From NCBI GenBank assembly GCA_002049455.2, contig KV918955.1, forward strand, positions 82,618 to 146,617: 64,000 bases of DNA, given 5' to 3'. The position numbers were made by a program, and so were the translations under genes. Below are positions 33,085 through 42,057 of the stretch, piece after piece. Position 1 is the first letter of the stretch. The number at the start of each line of letters is the position of its first letter. The DNA is from Porphyra umbilicalis (taxonomy: Eukaryota; Rhodophyta; Bangiophyceae; Bangiales; Bangiaceae). The notes beneath the pieces were generated by a model. The model made no database searches. It saw only the letters and a list, made by a program, of their open reading frames with translations, and was not told the DNA's origin.

Positions 33085-34818
33085 CTACTCGTCGTGTTCG
33101 GACTCACTGGATGAACGCCCACCGTTGCGCTCAAACGCTGCAATCAGATCGCTGTCAAAGCCGTCAAAGCCGCCGCCGTCAGATAGGGATTCGTCAGAGG
33201 AAGACCCGGGCGGCGGCGGCGGCGGCCGCTGCCGGCTGGCCGGCGGCGGCGTGCGGCGCGCGTCATTTGACGCCGCCACTGCCGCCGCGGCCGCCGCCGC
33301 GGCCGCCGCCAATGAAGATTGCGCCGCACGCGCCGTGGACGCCGCAGGCGCCACTGGCAGAGGTGAATTCAGGTCGACTGTCGTCTGCATCTGCTTGTTC
33401 ATGGACAAGGCTGCCTGCTTGCGCTTCGTCGCCTGCGCTCGGCGGCCGCGCTGCTTGTTGGCGGTCGACGGTGCCGGCGACGACGAAGGCACTTTCCCCG
33501 CCGGTGCCGCTCCGGACGTCGGCGTTGACGATGCCGCCGCTAGTGTCGGCACAGACCCAGCGGCGGCCGTCGTTGCTGCCGCCGTCGCTACTGGTGCTGC
33601 CGCAGACGTCGGCCTCGTGGACGCGTCCGCTGTCTCCTCCACCAACGCCGGTGGCGCCACTGGTGGCGACACCGACGACCTGGTGTCCGCCACAACCGTC
33701 ACGTCCTCCTCCGCGGCCGCGTTCCCCGTCGCGGATACGTCGTCAATGGCGGATAAGTCCGCCACGTCCCCCAACGGGGATGGCGCGACGACCTTGTCCT
33801 TGCTCGTGTCTTGTGCGTCTCCTTCAGCGGCAGCCGACGCGTCGCCCGCCTTCTCGGGCGCCTTGACCTTGATGCCTTCCGTCGCGAGCATCTTCTTGGC
33901 CTGGTGAGCCCAAAATGCAGCACGCTCAGGTGTTGTGCGCATAAAGGGAAGACTGAAGGCCATCATTGGCGTCCTCTGTGTCGTCGCGTCGCCCAGCTTT
34001 TCGACGGCGCTCGCGACGCGGCCGATGGTGCGGTCGTCGGCAATGCTGTCTGCGCGGGCGCGCTTGGCCGCCTTGCTGCCAATGGGGCGGCCGCCCGCCC
34101 ACGGGCCCTGCTCGTCTTCGTCGCTCTCAACCTTGTCGGCGGCCGCCGTGTTGCCCTCATCGTTGCTGGCGGCCGCCGCGTTTGCAGCGGCCGCCGGAGC
34201 GGGGTCCGCCCCGGCAGCCGCTTGCTCAGCTGCTGGTCCACCGTCGCCCGACGCGGCAGCCGCCGCCGCCCTCGCCGCGGCACGAGCCTGCGCGGTCGCC
34301 GCCTTCTTCTGGAGGGCCGCAAACGCGGCGGCCGCCGACTTGAATCGGTCCTGGTCCTTCAGCTGCTCCCAATACTGCGCCCACGGGCACGACACTTGCT
34401 TCTTCCGGCGCTTGGTCTTTTTCCCCTTGGCCACGTCGTCGGCATGGTCACCGCGGATGCGGCCGTACACGTTTGTCCCGCAGAAAATCCCCTCAGCACA
34501 GTTCACAAGATCAGCGTGTGTAGAGATGCCGGTCGGCTTGGCCAGCTTCGCTTGCACGATGCAGCTTGAAAACTCCATCACCCCAGCGACCATCTTGGCC
34601 CACTGCTTGCGCAGCGCCTCAAAGCCGCGCTGGTCCCGCGCCGCCTTGACCCGCGCGTCCGCCTCGCCCTGCAGGATGTGCTGCCAGCTCTTGAGCACTC
34701 GGCCCCAAAACTCCTTGCCCGACTGGTCCGTCCCCCGGATTGGGTTGTTGGACTCAAAGAGCCACGCCGTAATAAGCGCCATGTTCTCGGCCACCAGCCA
34801 AGCGGCACCACGCCTCAT
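33085..34818 (-). CDS. Myb/SANT-like (trihelix, NAM-associated-type) protein, possible PIF/Harbinger partner
   Basis: A 577-residue ATG-initiated frame. Residues about 8-170 resemble the Myb/SANT-like N-terminal regions of plant NAM-associated and PIF/Harbinger accessory proteins. It opens with ENMALITAWLFESNNPIRGT, then an FWGRV helix, a long helical stretch, a KGKKTKRRKKQ basic patch and CPWAQYWEQLKDQDRF. These proteins bind DNA and, in PIF/Harbinger elements, partner the transposase. The rest is low complexity: Ala-rich segments partly encoded by GCGGCC repeats, an acidic Glu/Asp segment, a middle helical stretch with FSLPFMRTTPERAAFWAHQAK, and a Ser/Asp-rich tail. It is convergent with the Harbinger transposase 3.8 kb away, with both satellites between them. 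It could equally be a host gene. Family call is by eye. Confidence 0.6.
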   Translation of the reverse strand: MRRGAAWLVAENMALITAWLFESNNPIRGTDQSGKEFWGRVLKSWQHILQGEADARVKAARDQRGFEALRKQWAKMVAGVMEFSSCIVQAKLAKPTGISTHADLVNCAEGIFCGTNVYGRIRGDHADDVAKGKKTKRRKKQVSCPWAQYWEQLKDQDRFKSAAAAFAALQKKAATAQARAAARAAAAAASGDGGPAAEQAAAGADPAPAAAANAAAASNDEGNTAAADKVESDEDEQGPWAGGRPIGSKAAKRARADSIADDRTIGRVASAVEKLGDATTQRTPMMAFSLPFMRTTPERAAFWAHQAKKMLATEGIKVKAPEKAGDASAAAEGDAQDTSKDKVVAPSPLGDVADLSAIDDVSATGNAAAEEDVTVVADTRSSVSPPVAPPALVEETADASTRPTSAAAPVATAAATTAAAGSVPTLAAASSTPTSGAAPAGKVPSSSPAPSTANKQRGRRAQATKRKQAALSMNKQMQTTVDLNSPLPVAPAASTARAAQSSLAAAAAAAAAAVAASNDARRTPPPASRQRPPPPPPGSSSDESLSDGGGFDGFDSDLIAAFERNGGRSSSESEHDE

Positions 34819-34852
34819 TGTTGCCTACAGCGTCGCCTTACACGTCGACGAC

Positions 34853-36346
34853 CTACTTAGAGGCGCCGCCACGTCGGCGTCGAGACGATGGATGGAGGGG
34901 GGGTCGGCTGCCGCTGCAGCCTACTCTCAGCCGCTTGGACGTCGGCCGCTCGGCTGCGACGCCAGCAGCGGGGGCGCCGGCGGCCGACGCCAACTGCGGC
35001 AGCACGTGCCTCCCGGTAAGGTAGGACACGGCCGCCACGGCGGTCTTCGATGCCACAGCCGCTCGTGCCGCGGTCGCCTGCGCTCTCTTGGCCACGCGCT
35101 TTGCCAACGCGGTGACCGCCGCCGACTCCCGGTACGCCGCCTGGGCGGTCGCCGACTCGGCTGCCGCAGTGGCGGCGGCAGCGGCCGCCTTAGCAGCTGC
35201 GGTAACCGCCGCCGCAGTAGCCTCTGCTGCTGCGGCCTGTCGGCTGGCGACGACGCGCTCCGGGCTTGGAGGGCGCTGGATCCTCCGCTTGCGCACTGCT
35301 AGTTGGGCCCACTGCTTACGCGGGGTCCACACACCGAACAGGGAAAAGGAGGTGGCCGCCGAGCTTGACTCGTCTGGCAGCCCGGCGGCCGACCCACCAG
35401 AACCAACAGCAGCTCTGTCGCACTCGCGACGCGCGGTTGTCTCGGCCGGCGCGGCTGCGGTCCACAGTCGGTCAGGAGGCCGCCCGACAACGCTGGCGGC
35501 CTCGTTGGTCAGGGGTCGGGCCGCTACGCACTCCCCCACCTCGGAGGGCTCGGCGTGCGGCGGTCGGGCGGCGGCCCGCCCCCCCACCACTGCGGGATCG
35601 GCGGTCGGCAGCCCGGCAGAGGCCCGCCCGTCCACCTCAATGGGCTCGGCGGTCTGTGGTCGGGCGGCGGCCCGCCCGTCCACCTCGGCGGGCTGCCTGG
35701 CGGGCGGTCGGGCGGCGGCGCGCCTCCCCACCTCGGCGGGCTTGACGCGCGGCGGTCCGGCGGCCGCCCGCCCGTGCACCTTGGCGGGCTCGGCTGCCGG
35801 CGGTCGGGCGGCGGCCCGCCCGTCCACCTCGGCGGGCTCCCTTGCCTGCGTTCGGGCGGCGGCCCGCCTCCCCACCTTGGTGGGCTTGACGAGCAATGGT
35901 CCGGCGGCCGCCCGCCCGTCCACCTTGGTGGGCTCGGCTGTCGGCGGTCGGGCGGCGGCCCGCCTCCCCACCGTGGTTGGCTTGACGAGCAATAGTCCGG
36001 CGGCCGCCCGCCCGTCCACCTTGGCGGGCTCGGCTGTCGGCGGTCGGGCGGCGGCCCGCCTCCCCACCTTGGTGGACTTGACGAGCGGTGGTCCGGCGGC
36101 CGCCCGCCCGTCCACCTCGGCGGGCTCGGCTGTCGGCGGTCGGGCGGCGGCCCGCCTCCCCGCCTTGGTGGGCTTGATGAGCGGCGGTCCGGCGGCCGCC
36201 CGCCGGTCCACCTCGGCGGGCTTGGCTGCCGGCGGCCGGGCGGAGGCCCGCCCGCCCACCTCGGCGGGCTTGGCTGCCGGCCGTCCGGCACCGGCCGCCG
36301 GCGCCGGGGCGGTTGCCACGGTCTTGGTGGCGGTGGTGGGCAGCAT
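34853..36346 (-). CDS. Repeat protein with Arg-Ala-Ala-Ala modules and Ala-rich helix
   Basis: A 497-residue frame from the ATG at 36346 (the open frame runs three codons further to a GTG). The first about 275 residues are a tandem array of modules of about 40 residues, alternating GRAAAGPPLVKPTKV-like and GRRAAARPPTAEPAKV-like halves, encoded by a repeat of about 120 bp. The next segment has SFSLFGVWTPRKQWAQLAVRKRR, then about 100 residues of Ala-rich helix with regular Arg/Lys/Glu, then a basic C terminus. It ends only 34 bp upstream of the start of the Myb/SANT-like gene and is on the same strand. A donor-like GTAGGC in its last 100 bp and an acceptor ending at about 34826 suggest the two frames may be exons of one gene. 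I do not recognise a family. Confidence 0.4.
   Translation of the reverse strand: MLPTTATKTVATAPAPAAGAGRPAAKPAEVGGRASARPPAAKPAEVDRRAAAGPPLIKPTKAGRRAAARPPTAEPAEVDGRAAAGPPLVKSTKVGRRAAARPPTAEPAKVDGRAAAGLLLVKPTTVGRRAAARPPTAEPTKVDGRAAAGPLLVKPTKVGRRAAARTQAREPAEVDGRAAARPPAAEPAKVHGRAAAGPPRVKPAEVGRRAAARPPARQPAEVDGRAAARPQTAEPIEVDGRASAGLPTADPAVVGGRAAARPPHAEPSEVGECVAARPLTNEAASVVGRPPDRLWTAAAPAETTARRECDRAAVGSGGSAAGLPDESSSAATSFSLFGVWTPRKQWAQLAVRKRRIQRPPSPERVVASRQAAAAEATAAAVTAAAKAAAAAATAAAESATAQAAYRESAAVTALAKRVAKRAQATAARAAVASKTAVAAVSYLTGRHVLPQLASAAGAPAAGVAAERPTSKRLRVGCSGSRPPLHPSSRRRRGGASK
35550..36270. repeat. Tandem repeat of about 120 bp coding for the protein modules
   Basis: Alternating GGTCGGGCGGCGGCCCGCC and CGGCGGCCGCCCGCCCGTCC blocks recur about every 60 bp, with paired units of about 120 bp. 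Copies differ by scattered substitutions but keep the reading frame. Confidence 0.85.
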
Positions 36347-36548
36347 CACTGGCACTGGCAGTGCTCAAGGTGGGGGGCGACCGCCGCCACCCACTGCGAG
36401 ACGCGTTCCCGATTCCGCTTCCGCTGCCCCCTTCGACGCTCGGTCTTGCTCGTCCACCGCATGCCGGTCATTGCTTGCGGTCCCGTGGGCTGCCGCCGCC
36501 GCTCCTTTTATAGGCGGTGGGCAGCCCCAGATGGTCCGCCGCAGCCGC

Positions 36549-36790
36549 CGGCGGCCGCCGGCAATCGCGGCCGGCAGCCGCCAGAACACCCGTCGCCGGC
36601 GGCCGCCGGTAATCGCGGCCGGCAGCCGCCAGTACACCCGTCGCCGGCGGCCGCCGGTAATCGCGGCCGGCAGCCGCCAGAACACCCGCCGCCGGCGGCC
36701 GCCGGCAATCGCGGCCGGCAGCCGCCAGAACACCCACCGCCGGCGGCCGCCGGCAATCGCGGCCGGCAGCCGCCAGAACACCCGCCTCCG
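36549..36790. repeat. 48-bp minisatellite, five copies, with GGCGGCCGCCGG core
   Basis: GYAATCGCGG starts at 36561, 36609, 36657, 36705 and 36753, exactly 48 bp apart. Each unit contains the palindrome CCGGCGGCCGCCGG and a second CGGCCG. It lies just upstream of the minus-strand repeat-protein start. Confidence 0.95.
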
Positions 36791-38913
36791 GCGACTGGCC
36801 GAGCGGTCGCGGCTGGGTGGACCGCCGCGTCAGGCCGCCGAGGGAAAAAGCGCGGGCACTCGCCCCACAAACGGCACCCGCGGGTGCTGTCGGTCCGACG
36901 GCCTGCACCAGGAATCTGGCGGCGGCGGCCGACAACGACGCGGCCGCCGCCACGGCAAGGGGGGGAAAGAGGGGAGAGTGGCTTGGTGGGCAGAAAAACG
37001 CACACAGGAAAAGCGCGGTCACTTACCAATCGACACGGGCGGTCACTCCAGGATGCCAACTCAAACACCGACGAAGAGGGCAGGAATAAAGCGCGCGCGC
37101 AAAGTCCGAGCTCGAAAAAAGTGCGCGCAAAGGTCGTGGGCGAGGACAGAGTAGGCCGGCGAATCGTAGCAGGAGCGGAAAGGGTGCCTCGGTCCCAGAC
37201 CGATTGCAGAAGCGCGTCCACGGTCGTGCCGCCCTCACGGAGGGCCCTGCGCGTGTGGGTGTCCCCCGCGTGCGGTTGTCGCCCTACGGGCCCTAACGAG
37301 GGTTCGAAAGCGTATACGGCGCCGCACGCCCCCCACAGCATCGATTGCGCAGCACTGGAGCGTCACCGGCTCTGACAGCACAGAAACGAGATGGTCCCCC
37401 CCACCCCCCAGCCCCCCCCAGGCAGCACGCAGGCAGCGTAAGGTACTCGGCAGGGGCCTCGGCAGGGGCGAGGCAAGGCAGGGCGACGATGCACGGCACG
37501 CCTCAGCCGGCATACGGGGCCGTTCCGGGTCGTGCGCCTGTTCAGCCCGGCGGGAGGCTGCGTCACCCCCACGCTGCGAAAGCCTCTTGGCCAAGTGCTC
37601 GCCCGACGTGCTGGGTCACCGCTTCGCGGTGAGAGTGCGTGCCGCGGCGCCTCATTTTCGCAGGCGGTGAGGGAACGGCAGGCTCTCCCGGGCCAAGGAT
37701 GCGTGGCAACAGCCAAGGCACAGTCAGCAGCAGGGCCGCATGTCATTGGTGGACGGGAAGCTCCATTAGAGGCCAAAATCAGCGTAGAAATGCGGCCTCT
37801 GATCGCTCGTGCAAGACTACAGTTTCATTGGCTGCTCTCTTCGCACCTGACGCTGGGTGTCACGGGCTGCCAGGTTTTCGTCGATGGCTCCAGTCCACTC
37901 GTTTTTCTTGTAGTCACTCGTCAGTTCTGCCAAATCATGGGCGGCTGATGTCCACGCCTTGTGCTGCACAGGGTGACGTTCGACCGCGCATCCTTCTGTT
38001 TGCTGGCCCTCTTGTCTCGCCTTCGAGGCCCACGTGACTGATCGCTCAACGGCGCGCGCGTGTCGTTGTCACCCTCTGACTCCGACAGCGAGTGCGTGGG
38101 TGCCATGTCCCGCCGTGCGGCTGTCTGCTGGAGGGCCCGTGGCCACACCAACACAGGGCCACACACGTCACAGGCCATGTGGCCCTCTGACAATCTCTCA
38201 CGCCTTCTGCCAGCTTCTCTCGCTCAGACAATGCCGTGGAGCAAACGACGCAAGGGACACGTAGCGTGCTTCTCTGTCCTGCTGTCGAGTCTCATTCGAT
38301 CTCAAGTATCATTGGCTTAACGGATATCGCGTGGCGCCTCGGTGGCAGTTTGTGGTGCCGCCATGTGTCACATGATCGACGTTTTTCAGGACGATCGCCC
38401 ACTTCGCGCCCTGCATGTGCTTCGTGTCTGCGTCGTGTCAAACGATCGCTGCTTTCATTGTGCCTGTCGGCCGCAATCTGCCGCGGATCACGTCGATCTC
38501 GCCTCGCTCGTGCCGTGCCGATTCCGCTGAATCTATAATCCATCGGAATGGGCCACCGACGTCCCACCGATACACCGGCCTATCGATGGAAAGGTAGCCT
38601 GCTCCCGAATAACTCTATTGCACATATTGTCCATTTCGGGCCTCGCCGTTAGGCGACCTCTGGGAGGACGCCACGTCGCATGCCCAATTGAGAATTTAAC
38701 AATATAGTCCCGACATTGCTGGCTTTGCTCTTAGTATCCGCTTATATGACACCCTTGCGCACTTGGTCAGCTGTCCAGGTTGCTGGGTTGTTGCTGACTG
38801 CGTCGCCACATCTGCAGGATCTGACCAATGAGATGCCCTCGGGCGACTCGGTCGTCTGCAAACAGTTGAATACTGTAATGCGTTCTCGTGCGCCCTCGGG
38901 CAAGGAAAATCCC
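36791..38913. other. Gene-poor stretch
   Basis: No gene recognised on either strand; open frames are short or low complexity. Composition becomes more AT-rich after about 37800. Confidence 0.5.
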
Positions 38914-38941
38914 CCAGTTATATGACATGTCATATAACTGG
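38914..38941. repeat. Perfect 28-bp palindrome
   Basis: CCAGTTATATGACA followed by its exact reverse complement with no spacer. It can extrude as a cruciform or serve as a dimeric binding site. Confidence 0.95.
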
Positions 38942-39102
38942 AGCGCATATAACCGGATATTGACTGTACTGTACTTGCACGCGGTGGTTATTGCTTCGGT
39001 CGTACGCAGCCTCTGATCCTGTTGCACTCGAACCCAGACGTCGGTTTGCCCATAGCACTACGCGCCAGAGGGTCCTCCATACAGTCATTATTCGAATATG
39101 TC

Positions 39103-39139
39103 CGGCTTGGTTATATCCACAGTGGATATAACCAAGCCG
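39103..39139. repeat. Hairpin with perfect 18-bp arms and 1-nt loop
   Basis: Arm CGGCTTGGTTATATCCAC, one A, then its exact reverse complement. It lies 162 bp from the 28-bp palindrome at 38914, with similar AT-rich cores. Confidence 0.95.
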
Positions 39140-41150
39140 AACAAATCGTGGAAATTTGCATTGCTGGAGGACTGGATGCGATGGACTCGATGCCGTCAGC
39201 CGATGCACCCCCTTCACCAGCGCGCCTCGGTCCACAGCACGTTGTCAAATTGGGTCACGGAGAACTTAAAATATATGCGAACCGTGAGAGGTCGTGAGAG
39301 AAATGTTTTTCCATGCAGCAAACCTCGTGACACCATCCTCGCAAATGTCGCTGTGTCGATCTCTAAAAGGCTCTGTCTGAGAAGGCTTTCTGACACCCCC
39401 AGAGACCTTCTTACCCCACCCACCTGGTCACCCCTACCCATGTGCGTACTCGTCTACTCCCAATAGCTGCGGGCACCGCCCAACCACGGACACTTGTGCT
39501 TGCCTCCTTTCCTGTCCTCTCCCACTCCTTTCTCCTGCTGGCAGGGGGGGGGGGGCGAGGGGGGCTGCACATACATGCCGAGGGGGTCGGGGAGGATGGG
39601 GGCGCAAACGGTGTCGCTAGAGTGGGACGGCTGCTGGCATTGCCGTGCAGAGCTCTGGCAGGGTCATGGGGCAGGTCCTCCTTGCGCGATCAAACGGCAC
39701 CCTTCACACCCAGTTCAAGGCAGACTTGGCGTACACAGTATGCATTCTTGCGGGCACATGGAGACCTCTGCTCGGACGCCTCACCGTCGTAGCTTGTGTC
39801 AGCCAGACTTTGTTCAGTACCTGTTGGTATGATAGTCTGCTACCAATGGGGACCCAGGATGCGCCCCCGGTCAACCGGGCAGCCAACCAGCGGGCTGGAA
39901 AACGTCAAGCCTTGTGCTTGGGGATAGCGGGGCGATTAATAATAATTCGAAGTGCTGGGCGGCGCCAATGCGCGCCCTCGGCATGTGTGCAGGTGACTGC
40001 CATGCTGCCCCCAGCCCCGCTCCTGGCTGCCGCCCAAGTGCACAAGTGCTGCCAACATCCCCGCTCGCTCTCCTGGCCGACCGCTCGGCCCACCCTCCTT
40101 GCGGACCGCCCCGCCCACCCTCTGGTCGACCGCCCCACCCACCCTCCTGGCCGGAAGCCCCGGCCACCCTCTGTTCGATCGCCCCGCCCACCCTCCTGCC
40201 GACCGCCCTCGTTCCTGTCGTATTCTTATCTGCATCCCCTCCATCCCACGCATTCTCTCCAGCTCGCACGGGGGCGGGGGGGAGTCACTCTACGACGGGC
40301 CGGACGACGTTTGCAGTCGCTGGACTAGTGGTGGTGGCGATTGGGTGGGGATCCACACTGGCGCAGTGTGGATAGTGTGACGCGCGCGGTGGGTGGGTGG
40401 TGGATGGGTTGGATGAACTGACCACGTACTTCTTTTTCGTGTTCGCTCGCCCGTCCCCCATGTATCCTTACCATGCATATGTGCGATGGCTTCCTCTTTC
40501 TTGGCTTCTGTTTCTTTGCAAACCAATGGGTGTTGCTGACATCGAAGTCGAGTAACTTGTGTCATACGCACATGCATGCGTGGTGTCCGCGAGTCGCTGA
40601 CATGGTGAGCTTGCTGTTGTCCGGTGGCCTGTAGCTCTGTCAGAGTTTGCGGCTGTGTGCAGTTAGCTACATGTCTGCGTGACTCTGTAGCACACCGTGG
40701 CTTTCTTATCGATTTCGTGTCTGCTCTGTCACCCGTGCCCGCGCCGAGCAACAATAAAGCGACCGTGTCTTTCAATGCATCTTTGGCATGTATCCTCAAT
40801 GCTGGCCGGTGTCACATCCTTTCCTCCGTCAGGGTCTTGCTCCACTTCTTCCCCGAGACCTCCGAGGGATCATTGCGGCGAGTCTCGCAACATATGTCTC
40901 GAAGGATGTGAACTTCTCCTTAAAGATTGGGCAAAGAGGAGTTATGTACTCATTTTCGATCTCTCTCTGAACGCAAAGGGGTCGAGCAGCAATACGGTTC
41001 GGCCTTGTTGCAGATACCTTGGAACCTGACACGAGATTTCATCAACGCGCTGTGTCCTGGTGTCGCCCTCATCATCGCACGCAACGCTTCTCGCATGCAA
41101 CCATCGCCCGCAGCCACCGCATCCAACCATCGTCATCCACAACGAGCCAT
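39140..41150. other. Gene-poor stretch with a C-rich minisatellite
   Basis: No gene recognised. A G run of about 13 bases lies near 39545. Between about 40072 and 40210 there are four to five degenerate units of about 33 bp with the pattern CCGCCCCGCCCACCCTCCT. Confidence 0.5.
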
Positions 41151-41500
41151 TTATTGGTCCCCATCCTCCCCCGCCAAAACCAAGTCCACCGTTTCATCAA
41201 CAGCCCCACAGCCGTCCTCGGCCGCCAACCACCGTCGCACAGCGTCCTCGCGGTCCGCCGTGCTCATACCTCCAAACTCCTCTGACAACGTGGTGTTGGC
41301 CATCAGGGCCACGAGGTCGGAAACGTCGGTGTGTGCGTTATCGGTCACGGGCTGCACCCCATGCACCTGCCGCCACACCTCCGCCACCGCCTCTCTCGGT
41401 AGGACGTCAGCTTGTAGCCAGCAATTGTCCTTCAACAGCGGACAAATATGCAGTAAACTCTTGATGGTGAGGTCTCGCACACCAACCGAATACTTCCCGG
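41151..41500 (-). CDS. Possible coding exon, hypothetical
   Basis: A minus-strand open frame of about 115 residues with mixed, protein-like composition (VRDLTIKSLLHICPLLKDN near its start, a helical WRQVHGV segment, acidic C terminus), ending with a stop at 41151. There is no usable ATG at its beginning. The open frame begins shortly after a TAA, and an AG acceptor-like sequence lies just upstream, so it could be a 3' exon. I do not recognise the family and no neighbouring exon could be assigned. Confidence 0.3.
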
Positions 41501-42057
41501 TTTGTTAAATACACCTGTGAAACGCAGGCTACTTCTGCAACGACCCCCTGACATAATCGGATAATGACTGTACCGGCAAAACGTGGCATCCCATGCTCTG
41601 CGCATCTCTGTCTGACTCCTACGGGACTTGGAGGTCGGCTTGATTCGCGACCCTAAATCTTACCAATTACAGCCAAGATCCTCTTCTGGACAGTATCTCA
41701 AGTCGACTCGTAGAATTGGTGGAAGGAGAGTGACGTGCAACCGCAGACGCGCGCCACCGGTCTTGAGTGCTCGAGGCGATTGAGAGTGGGAGGGGCAGGC
41801 CTACCGTCTGCGGACGATATCGTGCTCGTCCGGGGCCTTGGAGGTCGCCTCCTCGCCACCGGCCTGTGGCAGCCGCGTCTGCCGTGGCCACGGCGCCCCC
41901 CTCGCCGCCCCTCTCTACCGCTCAACGGGAAGCAGTCGTCGGGGAGCGCCGCGCCGATCCCCCCTGCCCTTCCGGCTCTACCGGCCCGGTCTCCACACCT
42001 CGGCGACACAGCTGAGCCCCCCCCACCTCCACCAGGCCAAGCGACCGCCCGACGGAT

